Origin: Cladosporium sp. IMV 00045
Lineage: Eukaryota > Ascomycota > Dothideomycetes > Cladosporiales > Cladosporiaceae
Direction: 5' to 3'
NCBI GenBank assembly: GCA_001931905.2
Contig: MSJI02000926.1
Coordinates: 1-64,000, forward strand
Length of the DNA: 64,000 nucleotides
This document shows, one piece after another, positions 42,499-54,616 of the stretch. The position numbers and the translations under genes were made by a program. The notes beneath the pieces are model-generated. The model was not told where the DNA came from. It worked only from the letters and a program-made list of their open reading frames with translations, and searched no databases. How positions within the stretch are numbered: position 1 is the first letter of the stretch; every line of letters begins with the position of its first letter.

Positions 42499-44209
42499 GA
42501 TGGGCTGTTGGAGGTGCTTTGTGAAAGATGCGAAGTGATTGTCTGGTTTGTTGTGAGACGAGAGATGCGACGGCGTGACGGTGCGACGGTCGGTGGCGGT
42601 AAGTGAATGTCTTGAAGGATTGACCAAGGAAGACGGAGCGCGCTAAAGGCTGTAGAAGTGAGATGAAGGAGTGAATGGATGGAAGAGAGGGATGGTTGTG
42701 GTTGTGAGAGGATGTTGTGCGATGGGTGGCGGGTGGAACGAAAAGGGATTTGGGCGTGCGGCCTTTTGGCTCTCGTTCACGAGGCTACGGGACGCCAAGC
42801 AACAGGCGGTCAAGGGCCATGCGACCGTGCTCACTGGTTGGAGAGCGTGTATGCAACGTGCTGTCGCTCGATGGCGGCAGGCCTTGATGTAGACCTTGCC
42901 GTCCGGTGAAGCCCCCAAAATTTATGTAAGCGAGGTAAGTTCACTCTGGCTACAATATCCGATTGTTTGCACGTCAATGCGACCATTGTGGCATCTGTTA
43001 TGTGATTGCGACGCTTGGGAGCCCCCGTGAGGCGACGGCTTTGGTCGGGGACGATGTCGACCATCCACTTCAAACCACCCAATCTCGTTCAACAGTGATT
43101 GTTTCGACACAGGCTCAAAGTCAAGTGGAAGCAAGGACTCATATCTACATTCTCGCACGCAGCATGACTGTACGTGAAGTTTTTCTCGCAGTCTACGGCC
43201 GTGTTGCAGGCAATGGTCATCATCTCGACAGCCAGCCAACTCCACATGGCCTGCCAAACTTTCTGATATCTTGCGCCACAGCCAGCCCGATTAAGGTTTG
43301 GCCCAAGCGGAGAGAATTTTGCCAAGAGATTCTGCCAGCTTTCCTGGAGGTGAAGAGCGACCGGCGTCTAACCAGCAGACCCCCGCTTCAGCCCAGAGCC
43401 CGCCCGGCCGGCAGAATCCCACTGACCTGCATTCGACGGTCGTTTCCAGCCACGCGCGAGATCCGGGTCACTGGCAATTGATTTCGTTATCGCCTCAGCT
43501 TGCTTGTGCATTCGTTTCCGAAGTGACTTGAGTTGAGCAAAGTCATCGTTGGCGTTTTGAGTCCCATTCACTGGTCGCTTGAGGTGCGTACAGGCCCACC
43601 TGCTCCCAAGAGTCGAGACCACCTGTATCTGACAGACCATAGACAATCGAACAATTCGGACATTGCCGAGTGCCAGAAGAAGTGATATATCCAGCTTCTT
43701 TCAGTTATTCAAGAGAGTTGCGTGCTTTCATGGATCTTTGCCGTGTTCCTCTCATTTGCAACAGCCAATTGTCGCTGCTACTCCCGTCTCGCCGCTGAAG
43801 CTCCGTGGAGAGCTCCCTCAATCCAGCTCCCAGGTAGATTGATTGGTTCAGTCCGAAAATTGGCATCCAGGAAAGCTGCATATCACGGACTACATACTAG
43901 AAACGAAGCGAAAATCTGGCTTACCTTTGAGGTCTTTTGGTTACTTCTGCAAAGCCACGAAGCAGAATATCCTGGGAATCGTCTGGGGCACTGCTGATAT
44001 ACCTGGGTGTCGAAGTCGAAGTGAGGCCTTGCTATACGGTGGTGCGAGGTTGCTTTAGTGGAGGTGGGAGTATCTGAAAGGGCTCGCCTTCTTTGTTGGT
44101 GCAGCGTTGAAGCTGCATGTGAAAAAGTCCCGCTTCAGCTTTTCACGTGCAAGACTTCATTTATTTTTGAAGCCAGAGTCTTTGAAGCACGTGTCAAATT
44201 CCAGCTTCC
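42499..44209. promoter_or_regulatory. long divergent promoter, Mei2-like / Sec15
   Basis: About 1.7 kb between two divergent start codons, the longest divergent promoter in the window. Only short frames inside. Mei2-type genes often have long regulated leaders; nothing more specific is visible. Confidence 0.5.
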
Positions 44210-46879
44210 ATGATGCCTGGAATGATCGAGCCGTACGATGATCTCACCGGCGCGGTGCAGCAGGTATGTCCCTCTGCCTTCTGTTATCCAATTCGATTGG
44301 CTTTTTTCCATGACCCAAAATCACTTCGATTGCCTACCTTTGTTTTGCTTGCAGCCTCATGGAAGATACGCTTGTGTCCGGCGAGTATGCAATTGGTGTG
44401 CGAGCAGCGGCGGAGAAGGCATGGTGCTTCCTTTTCGATTCGTGTCCAGTGATTGCGTGGTGACACATCCGGCTGACCAGGACGAACTCTGCAGATCATC
44501 CTTTCATCTTCAGACTCCGATTATCTGGATCAGCTGATTCCACTGCTCAAGAATGCGCAGACACAGACACAGGTTCAGCCGCTGATACAAGCTTTGAACC
44601 AAGTCTCCGGCGAACGAGAAGCGGAGATCGAACGTATCTGTAACACAAATCATCAAGAGTTCATCACCAGTGTCAACCAGCTGCAAAACGTCCGTGAGGG
44701 CACTGTTGGCCTCACCTCGGAGATCATGGAGCTCAGCCGCTCTATCGAGGCCACCACCGAGAAGCTGGCGGAGCAGAAGAAAGCGCTTGTCGAAAGCCGA
44801 AGCGTACGTCAAAACATTGACGACACCACGCAAGCGCTCAAGGACTGCCTGGAAGTCCTCAGGCTTGCGAACCAGGTGCATGACCTGTTGAGCAAGAAGT
44901 CGCATTATGCCGCGCTGCGAGCTCTGGACGAGCTGCAGAATGTACATCTCAGAGAGGTTACACGCTACAAGATCGCAGAGATGATCGAACGCTCCGTGCC
45001 TGCCACACAGCGTCTGATTGCTGAGGCTGTCAAGGCCGATCTCAACACCTGGCTTTATCGCATCAGGGAGACGTCGCAGTTCTTAGGCGAGGTTGCGTTC
45101 TACCACACCGAGATGCGTAGGACGAGGTCGAAAGAGCGTTGGGGTGAGGAAGGCTCCTATCTCGGCAGCTTCAAATTGAACTCGGCTGTCGAGCTTGTTG
45201 GAGACGAAGAAGAGGAGTTTGACGTCTTGAACAACGAGGAGGTACAAGTAGACTTCAGCCCCTTATTCGAATGTCTGCACATCCACGAGGCGTTGGGACA
45301 GACCGATAAATTCCGTTCCGAATATTCTGCTACTCGCCGACAGCAGAAAGATCTCCTCGTACCTACTACACTCGACCTTAGCGACGAAGAGAATGCAGGG
45401 CTGAGCTCTCTCCTCGAGGGTATCACCGGCTTTGCGATTGTGGAGCGCGCCACGATGCTGAAGGCGCCAGACAACTTCCGCACGCAAGCTGACGTCGATG
45501 AACTGTGGGACAACATGTGCCAGGCCGCCATCAAGCTTATCAGTTCTGCTCTACCGACTGTGGACAACGACGAGAAGCTGCTCAAGATCAAGGGCGTCAT
45601 TGCCCTTTTCATTCAGACAATGGACAGCTGGGGCTACTCGGTCTCATCACTTGACAGTTTGCTTCTGACACTCTTCGACAAGTACAGCTCGCTACTCAAG
45701 AAACGCTTTAGCGACGACTTCCAGGAGATTGTCAGCACTGACGATTACATGCCTATGCCCGTCAACAACCCAGACGAATTCAGCAGGGTCATGTCGGTAT
45801 CGTGGTACTCGCCACCCGATGGACAAGACGACCCCGACAGTATCACCTACCCATGCATTCTACCCTTCTCTCAGATGTACCCGTTGGTCTGCATCGACAT
45901 TCGCAATTTCATCAACCAGATCTATCTTTTCTCCGACGATCACTTCAGCCAAACCACCGACATTGACGCCACTCTCAGAACCGCCCTTGACGATCTACTA
46001 GTCCACCGTGTAGCCCGCTCACTCGTTGAACGCCTCTCTTCGCAATACCCAGGCCAAATTGTCCAAATCCTCACAAACCTCGACCACTTCGAGCAAGCAT
46101 GCTCAGAACTCGAAAGCCTCCTGGTAGAAGCCCGCTCAACCTCTTCAGCAGCCGGCCCCGTCACCCTCAGCGCCACAGCCGAATTCTCCGCCGGCAAGAA
46201 GAAAGCGGAAGTGCGCATCTTCGAGCTGGTGAACAGCAAGATCGACGACCTGATCGAAACGGCCGAGTACGACTGGCTATCAACCTACGTCCCCGACGTC
46301 GCCAGCCCATACATGCAAGAGCTCACGCGCTACCTCAGCAACATCATGTCGTCCGTGCTCATCGGGCTACCCGAAAAGATCAAAGACCAGATCTACCACG
46401 AGTCCCTCGGGCACATCTCCGCGGCCATCCTATCGCTGCCGCTCGACTCGGGCGTGCGGCAGATTTCCTCGCAGGCCGCCACGGCCTACTGCCTCGACGT
46501 GGGCCACTTGGTGGGATTCGTCGAGTCTCTGCCGGAAGCGGGCGCGCTGCTCGAAATGCTCAACGAGCTCCGCCAGACGACCGATCTCATGTCTCTCGCG
46601 GCCGAGGGCAAGGGCGAGCAGTTCTTCGACTCCTCCGTCAGCGGCATCAAGTTCGGCAAGGTGGATAAGATCAAGGGCGCCGAGCTGTTGGAGAAGGTCA
46701 TGGTTGCGTCGGAGGAGCCGGCGGGTAGGCAGAGCACTACGCTGGGCAGGCTGAGCACGCAGGTTTCTGGCATGACTGGCAATTCTGGGACTAATAGTCC
46801 CGTGGTTGGTGAGAGGAGGGGTTTCGCGGATGATTTGAGGGGGAGATTTGGCAAGTTTGCGGGTAGGGATAGGAGTTGA
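44210..46879 (+). CDS. sec15: exocyst subunit Sec15
   Basis: Part of the exocyst that tethers secretory vesicles to the plasma membrane; Sec15 is the effector of the vesicle Rab Sec4. Exon 1 44210-44263 (MMPGMIEPYDDLTGAVQQ), intron 44264-44494 (231 nt, long for this window), exon 2 44495-46879; 812 residues. The join gives AVQQIILSSSDSDYLDQLIP, matching the conserved Sec15 N-terminus, followed by NTNHQEFITSVNQLQNVREG and the coiled-coil stretch. The helical C-terminal half ends in a charged tail after the conserved FGKVDKIKG. Myosin V, which binds Sec15 in yeast, is also in this window. Confidence 0.93.
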
Positions 46880-47191
46880 GGTGGAATCTTGAGATGACTG
46901 GTGTTGTACCGTTCGCATAGGAAGCGTTGTGAGAGGGGAGATTATAGTGTTGAGTTCAAGCATGACAGCAGCAATCCCTCTGCCTTTTTAGACACTTTCA
47001 GAGCAGAAATATATCCCCTCGCTATGCCATTTCCACAAATTAGGTCTCACAAAAACAAAAGCAATGACTCGCAATCCATGAACACCACGCTATTCCAAGA
47101 AAACCCAACCAAGGAGACCTAGCTCACTTGCCCTCACAAACGAAAAAACAAAAGGAACAAAATCCGAACCCCCAAGAAAACTCAAGAAAAC
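46880..47191. other. intergenic, convergent Sec15/DUF2015
   Basis: Short convergent spacer with both 3' UTRs. The end of the DUF2015 gene is followed by a small CTCAAGAAAA direct repeat at 47181-47200, which overlaps its last codons. Confidence 0.5.
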
Positions 47192-47721
47192 TCAAGAAAA
47201 CATCACCGCCTTCCGATCCATCGGCCTCCCATCCGCCCCAACACCCTGCCTCCCAAACACGCCTTCAACATAAATCCTCCTCGCCTCATCAAAACCGACC
47301 CCCCTCCTCTTCATAATCACATAAACATCCCTCTTCGCATTCTCGTCCAAGCCCGCGCGCGAATCGCTCGCCTCGATATTCTCGGCAAGATTGAACGTCG
47401 TGCTGTGCAGGCCCGCTTCGGCGTCGGCGGCGAAGTTGTCCGGGATGGCCGAGTAGCGGATGCGTGCGTACGAGTCGCTGAGGCTGTCGTGTAGGTTGTA
47501 GAGCCAGGTTGGGATGGGGCCGGGGGCGGTTAGGTAGGGGATAGGGGGCGCGTGGGGCTTCCAGAGGGTGCGGGTGAAGTAGAGGACTGGGAGGGGTGGG
47601 TTAGTTAGTGTTGGTGATGGTGTCGTGTTGGGTTTGGGGAGTTGGGTTTGGAGATGGAGGAGGACGAACCTGTGGCGACTACGAGGAAGAGGAAGGTGAA
47701 GGTGTAGAACAGATAGGCCAT
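47192..47721 (-). CDS. DUF2015 family small membrane protein
   Basis: Exons 47670-47721 and 47192-47586 (83-nt intron), 148 residues. Exon 1 is almost all membrane segment (MAYLFYTFTFLFLVVAT), continued by VLYFTRTLW, so a single N-terminal anchor; the rest is soluble. The segment FNLAENIEASDSRAGLDE, then MKRRGVGFDEARRIY, and the ending GRPMDRKAVMFS are the pattern I associate with the fungal DUF2015 family, which has no established function. It is a complete gene split into two short exons. Head-to-head with eL28, about 520 bp apart. Confidence 0.82.
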
Positions 47722-48240
47722 GATGGGCGAGTTGGTTGAGGTTGATAGGAAGTTCGGTATAGGCAGTGGTTATTGTATTTGGATGCCTTCAATCGGCGAC
47801 TGAGGAAGGAGAGAGTGGTTCAAGGAGCGTGGTGTCGCGTGGACTGTATGTTTCAAATTGCGGGCTCGTGAGCCTCTTGGAGACTATCGTGGCATCGACC
47901 TCAGGACGATATACCAAAACTGAGTAAAGACAATCTCGCTGGGAAGATTGCGATCCTACATGTACACTTGCACGTCAATACCAGCCGACGTCAAGCTCCA
48001 GCCGATCTCTCCGCAAGAAGCCGAGCGCGCCAGCTCGCTGCAGCCATATACCGCCTCAGGCAAACAGACCAAATCAGGCATCCCATCACACCAAAGTCTT
48101 GGCTCGACGAATTCCCAATCCGGGCAGGGCGAACCTCAGAAGCGTGAATTGGAAGAGATCTCGCCCTGCCCCAGTTGACGACGACGAACCTCTCGACAAG
48201 ACGATTACCAAATTCGCCCGCCGAATCCAATTCCTTCACA
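47722..48240. promoter_or_regulatory. divergent promoter, DUF2015 / eL28
   Basis: About 520 bp between divergent start codons, holding the ribosomal-protein promoter and the promoter of the small membrane protein. No telomere-like box seen. Confidence 0.55.
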
Positions 48241-49043
48241 ATGGCCGCCCAGTACGAGAACCTGAGCTCTGACCTCATCTGGCAGATTAGCCGTACGTTT
48301 ATGATTTTGCCCTGCTGCTTTGCGATATCTTGAAAACATCTATCTGGGAAGGACTTTCTTCGGTGGAGGATGCAATGGGGAAGAGATCGGGAATGGGGTT
48401 GAATATGGATTGGAAGGATACGTTCGATGCTTTTGCGCATGAGGATGTGATGAATGGATCATGAGGAAAATGCTTGGGAGCCGGACAGAATGTGTTTCAA
48501 GATTATCGCGGAAGACCATGACGAGAGAACATGCAGGCTGATACGATCTCTGCAATCCCACAGGCAAGAACAACTCCTACCTGACCAAGCGCACTCAGTC
48601 CGGTGGTGTCCAGTTCTCCCGCGACCCGCTCAACCTGACCAACAAGCACTCTCGCAAGTACGCTGGTTTCGTCAACCCCCAGGTACGCCATCCACAAACC
48701 AACGCAACACCACCAAACGATCCCCAAAAAATCCTAACCCCAACTCCAGGCCATCGGCATCAACGCCGACTCCCCCAACACCATCGGCCTGACCACCAAG
48801 CTGCCCAACCGCGCCAACAAGCCCGCCAAGTCGCAGCAGACCGCCAGCTTCAGCGCCTCCACCCCCAGCCGCAAGCTGTACAAGAGCGTCGTCAACACCA
48901 CCGCCAAGCGCGGCTACCGCGCCGACCTGCGCGCCGCCGCCGTCGCCCGCGCCTCCGCCGTCAAGCTCTCCCAGCAGCAGAAGAAGGAGCGCGCCGCCTC
49001 CAAGCCCCGCGGCAAGGCCGCCAAGGCCCAGCAGAGCGCATAG
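48241..49043 (+). CDS. 60S ribosomal protein eL28
   Basis: Large-subunit ribosomal protein present in filamentous fungi and animals but missing in budding yeast. Exons 48241-48292, 48564-48682 and 48750-49043 with introns of 271 and 67 nt; 154 residues. Motifs [37 protein letters not shown] and a Lys/Ala-rich basic tail are typical. Extreme C-ending codon bias in exon 3 fits very high expression. Intron 1 is four times the usual size here and may carry a small RNA (see the separate entry). Confidence 0.93.
48437..48553 (+). ncRNA. possible C/D-box snoRNA in eL28 intron 1
   Basis: Inside the 271-nt intron, GTGATGA (C-box consensus) at 48447-48453 and CTGA (D-box) at 48538-48541 are flanked by short complementary segments, GCATGAGG and TCTCTGC, giving a weak seven-pair stem with one bulge. 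No clear internal D'/C' pair. Snorna genes are often in ribosomal-protein introns; this one is only a candidate. Confidence 0.22.
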
Positions 49044-49818
49044 ATTATGAGGGATTGAGTCGTCGTCTTTCGTGTCTATGATGATGTCGGAGGTTTCTGG
49101 GTTTGGCGCTTAGACTTTTGGGCCGTCATGATCCATGTAGCATGCTGAAATTTACAAAAAACGAAGAAAAAGCTGCTGCCGCGCCATACGATCGTTCACG
49201 GGTTCCTGAAATTCTGTCAATTGTGAGAAGTGAATCCTTGCGAAAGTGAATGACGTTTGCAGGGATTGAAAGTTTTCATTTTCTGGACAGGAGGGTATCA
49301 TACGTAAAGCTATGGAATCCGGGAGCGAGGTTGCCAAAATCCTGGCGATTGCATTTTGTTGATGTCATGTCTTTTCCCGTCGAACGCCGCGCTATGCAAG
49401 CACTAAACAGTGATGTACAATTCAGAGGACCAGATCCGAAGCTAAAACGCATTCGTGGATTCTTGGTCAGTAGGCGCACGGCACTGGCACCGTAAAAGGA
49501 GTTCAGCAAGAACCCAGCCAGGTGTTGTTCTTCTCTCAACGTGAGGCAAGCAGAGTTCCTGCCCCAAAGCTGTCAATGGGACAGATCACTGTTTCGCATT
49601 TTTACAGCCTCGTGGTGTAAGTATTTCCGCAGGCGGCGCATACCCCGTGGACGGCCGAAGATAAAGGGGCTCGTCGCCGCTAACTCAGTCCCGGTTACCG
49701 CGAGCGCCAATTCTGTCCATGTGATGGAAGAGAATCAGGCGTGATTCCCAGACTTCAGTATCGATATAAACGTTCATAGCCGCGGTTTTCCCATGGAAGC
49801 AGAGGAACCTCTTTCGTT
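49044..49818. other. intergenic, convergent eL28/Hsh49
   Basis: About 775 bp between convergent genes. Only short frames; nothing recognisable. Confidence 0.55.
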
Positions 49819-51049
49819 TTACCTCTGCTGCTGCTGCGGTGGGAATCCAGGAGGGAAGCCAGGAGGCGGACCAGCGAACCCAGGAGGACCACCAGGCGGG
49901 CCGCCAGGAGGAGGCATACCCGGGGGCATGCCTGGGGGCATTCCTGGGGGCATACCGGGCGGGAAACCTGCTGGTGGCGGTTGAACGGGACCACCATATC
50001 CCGCTGCGCTGGGTGGCGGGCGTGGAGGCAGACCTGCAGCGGGCGGTGCGTGAAGTGGCGATTGATTGTACTGCCGCGGTGGCATTCCAGGCTGAGCGGG
50101 CGTTGGCGCGCCAAATCCGCCTGGCGCTTGTGGGCTGGGGCCGGGGCGATGAGGATGGCTGCCGTTGGCGAAGCCGTAAGGAGCTGAGGGAGGAGGTTGG
50201 AAGGTGCCTCCGGGAGGGAAGCCGCCACCGTAGGGTGTCGGTGGTGCACTTGGAGGACCGCGGCCGGCGCTCATGGCGGCTGGTCCGGTGGGTGCGTTTC
50301 CTGGCATCACTAGGCTGGCGGGCATGGCAGGGATGGCGACTTCGACGTTGTTCTTCTTCGCTTGAGCGGCGAGAGCGCGCTCCGCTGCGTCACCGTGGCG
50401 CTCGCCCTTGCCGTCCTTCTTGAAAGCGTACTGCACGGTGATCTCCTTGTTCATGAGGTATTGGCCGTGCATGTTGGCGATGGCGTCGTCTGAGGCGTCG
50501 AAGGACGCGTAGGAGATGAAACCGTAGCCTTTGCTGATGTTTGACTCGTCGCGAGCGACCTTGGGAGGCGCAACGAGAGCACCAAAGCGCGAGAAGGTCT
50601 CGAAGAGCATTTTCTCCTCCACCATAGAGTCCAGGTTGCCGACGAACAGCTCTGCTCCAACGCCCGCGCCGCCGCCCAATCCTGCACCTTCGGGTCCTCC
50701 TCCACGTCTGTCGGCGCTTGCCTTGTTCACTCGTATGGGTTTGCCCCAGAGGCGGATCTGGTTCATGATCTTGACGGCATAGTCGGCATCGTCTTCAGAC
50801 GCGAACTCGACGAAGCCATAGCCTTGGTGGGTTTGTGTGACGCGGTCTTTCGGCAGGTGGACGTTGACGATGGGACCGGCTTGCAGCATCAACTCCCAGA
50901 CCTGCGAGTCGGTGGTCTGCTCGGCGAGATTGCCGACATAGAGAGTGCTGTCCTTGTCCTGTTCCCTTCAAGGCGTGTTAGTAGCTTGTTTTTGCCGCCG
51001 ACGTGAGGAATACAGTGAAATCTTCTTACCAATGCCTTGCTCCCGACAT
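49819..51049 (-). CDS. U2 snRNP SF3b subunit Hsh49/SF3b4
   Basis: Splicing factor that binds pre-mRNA near the branch point as part of SF3b. Exon 1 51030-51049 encodes only MSGARH plus two bases; the 64-nt intron 50966-51029 has a canonical GCTACTAACACG branch region; exon 2 49819-50965; 388 residues. Two RRMs: [21 protein letters not shown] with GYGFVEF (residues 12-90) and [19 protein letters not shown] with GYGFISY (about 107-185). The C-terminal half is Pro/Gly-rich with four tandem PGMP units (49912-49970), as in SF3b4 of other species. Confidence 0.94.
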
Positions 51050-51292
51050 CTTTGCGACCACACTTTTCAGTTGAACGAGTGTGCGAGACGAAGCAGTGAG
51101 TGTAGCTCGCAGAAGTAGTTTCGTTGTCGCATGCCATCACATGCAAAGCGCTGCTTGAAGTGAGCTGGCTTGGCAGCATCAGACCTCCCCAAAAGTTCAG
51201 ACCTTCAAGACAGCGTCGAGTTGAGCAAACCCGAAACGAGCCGCATCAACACACCCTCGCTACATCCCAACCAAATCACCACATACATCACA
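51050..51292. promoter_or_regulatory. divergent promoter, Hsh49 / Tom7
   Basis: Only 243 bp between the two start codons; must serve both genes. Confidence 0.6.
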
Positions 51293-51638
51293 ATGGCCTG
51301 GCTGCAGTTTTCCGAGGAGACCAAGGTACGTCGACCGCACCCGCCGTCGCCTCTTCGCGACTCTCTACCGAGCCCCTCGCGCAGTTGGTGCAACCTTCGA
51401 GGATTCCTATACTCATGAGAATATCGCAAACAGGAGCGCATCGCTCGCGTCATTGGTTTCTCCCAAGTCGCCGTCCACTACGGCTACCTCCCCTTGATCA
51501 TCTACCTTGGATACACCCGCAGCAACCCGAGACCCAGCCTCATCAGGTACGATCCTCCTTCATGCCGACAAAGCATCATTTGCAAACAAACAGTACTCTG
51601 ACAATGCATAAAGGTTGTTCTCTCCCCTTGCGCAGTAG
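51293..51638 (+). CDS. tom7: mitochondrial import receptor subunit Tom7
   Basis: Small subunit of the outer-membrane translocase that modulates TOM complex assembly. Three exons: 51293-51325, 51434-51546 and 51614-51638, introns 108 and 67 nt; 56 residues. Motif order is the family's: [17 protein letters not shown], one membrane segment [20 protein letters not shown], and the ending LFSPLAQ, with the last arginine codon split across intron 2. Too small for simple ORF calling. Confidence 0.95.
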
Positions 51639-52286
51639 ATGGAATTCGGACGACTCTGAAAGACGGAAGAGCATGCTTTGAGGAGTTGTGGGGCGGTTGT
51701 ACGATATGAAATGGCGGCTTTGGCTGGGAAAGAGGAACAGAAGGAGATCTAGCGATCGAGAGACGAACAGCTTCGGGTTGCGTCGCTCAGTGTATATGCA
51801 TGACATGGCGCTCGGGTTTTGAGGAATCGTTAGGCTCCCAAGCATGCGCTCTAGCAAAGGTGTACAGATATCCCATATTGCCGACGGAATCGAAAGGCAT
51901 GACTTTACTATTTTCATTCGCCTCTCTCCTTGCTTTTTTGCTATCTGGAGTGTTTATGCACACTAAAGCGTGTGAGATAAAGTTTTGTACGAGGGTGCTT
52001 CGAAAGGGCTCTTCGCAGTTAAGAGGATGTTGACTCTCAAAGCCTTGGGAGAGTTTAGGAAGTCTTGGAGCAGTGCAGTGCAGTGCAGTACCACGGAAGA
52101 TGATGGTAAGTTCTTCTCGTAATACTGGAGATTCTAGTCTAATCCTCAACAGTACGAACCAACTCAAGACAAGTTCATCAAAGCTTCCAAACTCCCTTTC
52201 ACAGAACACAGCTCGGCAAAATCCCTAACTTCGACAGGCCCACACCAGCCTCAAAAACAACCAGCACCCTCCTCGCAACCACAGCC
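51639..52286. other. intergenic, convergent Tom7 / Myb-like gene A
   Basis: Contains the two 3' UTRs and a tandem GCAGT repeat (about four units) at 52072-52089. No gene seen. Confidence 0.55.
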
Positions 52287-52803
52287 CTACTCGCCATCCT
52301 CCGCCTCGCTCTCCTCCTGCTTAACAGCCGTCTTCTTCCCCTTCCCGCCCTTCTTCTTTGGCGCCACCTCCTCGACGTCCTCCTCACCCAGCTCACGATC
52401 AACAGCCGCCTTCTTGCCCTTCCCACCCTTCTTCTTAGACGCCGCGTCCCCCTCCCCCTCACCCTCCGCCTTCCTCTTCCTCCCACCCTTCTTCTTCGCG
52501 CCCTCCTCCTCCGCCTCCGGCGCAACCCCGTCGTCCATGGCCTGCTTGATCTTCTTGGTCGTGTTCTGCAGCAGCTTCCGGTAGCTCTCGATGGACGCTG
52601 AGCCGAACTCTTGCGCGGCTTTGGTCCAGTCGACCTGCGTGGGAGGAATGTTAGCTGGGGATGATGGTGGCATAAGGGGGAGGGAGAGGGGGTGGACTTA
52701 CGTGGGCGAGAGGGTCGGTGCTGTTGAGGTAGGTGCAGATGATGCGCTCTTTCTCGACGCCGCTGAGGAGGTTTTTGGCCAGGGGGTAGGAGAGGGTGGA
52801 CAT
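52287..52803 (-). CDS. small basic Myb/SANT-like protein A
   Basis: Exons 52702-52803 and 52287-52634 (67-nt intron), 149 residues. The first 70 residues form a three-helix-like domain (LAKNLLSGVEKERIICTY, then VDWTKAAQEFGSAS, then SYRKLLQNTTKKI) that matches genes B and C in spacing and in the W-x(2)-A/V-x(2)-E/D pattern. The rest is a nuclear-type tail with three KKKGGKGKK/KKKGGRKRK units separated by acidic stretches. Probably a chromatin or DNA-binding protein; no characterised homologue recognised. The intron falls directly before the VDW motif, as in the two neighbours. Confidence 0.75.
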
Positions 52804-53375
52804 TGTTGCGGTGTTTGTTGGCGAGATGTTTGGTATTTGGTTTGTTGTTTCTTGTGAGATTGGATGTATGGGTTTGAGTGTGTATCTGAGAAGAAGAGGA
52901 AGAGGAAGAGGAAAAGAAAGAAGAAGGGCCTTAAGGGACCTTTGATCCTGTTCAGTCCGGCACATGAATGAAATCGGTGAAACTTCCTCCTCGTGACATT
53001 TAGGCCGCGGCGGAGCATGTGAATGGTGAAGACTCTTCTGTCTCCTGTGGGCCTTCACGTTGCTGGGCACAGAGCCGACAATCTTGCGTATCGTATTTAC
53101 TCTTGACTAAGCCATAGATTCCTCCCCTCGAATCACCGTCGAGCCATTTATACAGACTTCACTTTAAATCCATTGAGTGCATGGTTGATGATAGGAGCAT
53201 GATCCGCTATCCTAGGCTTTGGCATACGTGTTGAACAACGGAGAATTAGGGAGATGAAGCAAAACACATTCATTCGATCATTCAATCGTTCATGACAAAC
53301 GCCTGATCGATCAATTCCAATGGTCACCGAACTTTAATCCCAACATCAAACCAAAGGCATACTGTAGCTTGTAGC
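52804..53375. other. intergenic between Myb-like genes A and B
   Basis: About 570 bp holding the gene A promoter and the gene B 3' end. No gene seen. Confidence 0.55.
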
Positions 53376-53942
53376 TCAAGACTCGCCACCACTAGCCAGC
53401 TCATCCTTAACAGCAGCATCCTCATCATCTATCCAAACGTTAGCAAATCAATATCCCAACAAAACACCCAGCCATTCAGGGAGCACTCACCCTCCACAGC
53501 AGCCTCAGCAGCCTTCTTACGACGCCCCTTCCCCTTCGCCTTCTTCACAGCAGGACTAGCCTCCTCATCATCCTCACCACCATCCGCCGCAGAAACAGCC
53601 TTACGCTTCCCACCCTTCGCCTTAGGCGTCGGGGTGGAAGCCTCGCCGTTCTCGCCGACCTTGCCGCCGGCGTCGGCGATCTTCCTGAGAACGGAAGAGG
53701 TCATGACGCGCATGCTGGAGACGGAGGCGCAGTCGAATTCCGCGGTGGCTTTCTCCCAGTCGATCTGGAGATTGTTAGTACTGCCTGCGGTGGGGGAGGT
53801 GTTGAGGGATAGGGAGGGTGGGAGGGCGGGAGGGCGGAGAACGCACGGTGTTGACGGCACGGCGGTTGAGGGCTACACAGACGAGGCGCTCTTTGTCCTT
53901 GTCGCTGAGGATGGTCTTGGCGATTTTGTAGTTGTAGGCCAT
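53376..53942 (-). CDS. small basic Myb/SANT-like protein B
   Basis: Exons 53847-53942, 53491-53764 and 53376-53428 with introns of 82 and 62 nt; 140 residues. N-terminal domain YKIAKTILSDKDKERLVCV, then IDWEKATAEFDCAS, then MTSSVLRKI aligns with protein A. The tail alternates KAKGGKRKA and KKAKGKGRRKK basic runs with acidic stretches and ends DELASGGES. The first intron precedes the IDW motif, as in genes A and C, which supports common ancestry. Head-to-head with gene C. Function unknown; nuclear location likely. Confidence 0.75.
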
Positions 53943-54616
53943 GGTGGTTGGTGGGTTGGTATTTTTGTGGTAGGTTGAGGGTGAGAGGTAAAGTGTGGTG
54001 GTTGGACGGGAAGAGTTGAAGGTGGTTGTGTGGTAGATGAAGGTCAAGGAAGGGTAGGAAGGGAAGAAGCTCAAATATGAAATTAGATCACGAGCTAGGA
54101 GGAGGAGGCAGAAGTGTTTCAGGTCACGAGTTAGCTCGTGATTGCATGTGAAGGCCGCTGAGCCGAAGTGACGCTGTTCTCTAGCTTCCAGTCTCTCACT
54201 TGGTGTGTTGGTTCGCCTTGGTCAGTGAAAGTGATTGCAAACTTGTAAGGCATCTCTTGTAACAGACACTTTTTGGCTCACTAGTGAATTGATCTCTCGT
54301 CATATCGGGTTTCATCCAGGCAGTCTGGCCTTCTGTCCATATGGAAAAGGTCCTGATTCGCGCAATTTTAGGCCTTCACAACACTTCATCAGAAGTGAAG
54401 TTAGCAAAACACGCGTAGTCACCTACTTCTGCGCCTTTCACATGACCTACAGCCCCTCTGTCTTTCCTTCTTAAAGTCTCTTCATCCCCAAAACATCCAT
54501 CTTCGCCACAATCCCATCAACCTTCTCCCGTCCATAACAACACATCCTCGCTCGCCTTCGACTCCCCGACCATCTGCACAAACACTCATCATCACACAAC
54601 ATCAACCTCTCCCATC
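53943..54616. promoter_or_regulatory. divergent promoter, Myb-like genes B and C
   Basis: About 670 bp between divergent start codons, with a long pyrimidine-rich part before gene C (54475-54616). Confidence 0.5.

Noticed and set aside
44335..44400. Possible extra exon inside the Sec15 intron (after a TTGCAG acceptor)
   Set aside because: Direct joining of 44263 to 44495 reproduces the conserved Sec15 N-terminus; an extra exon would interrupt it.
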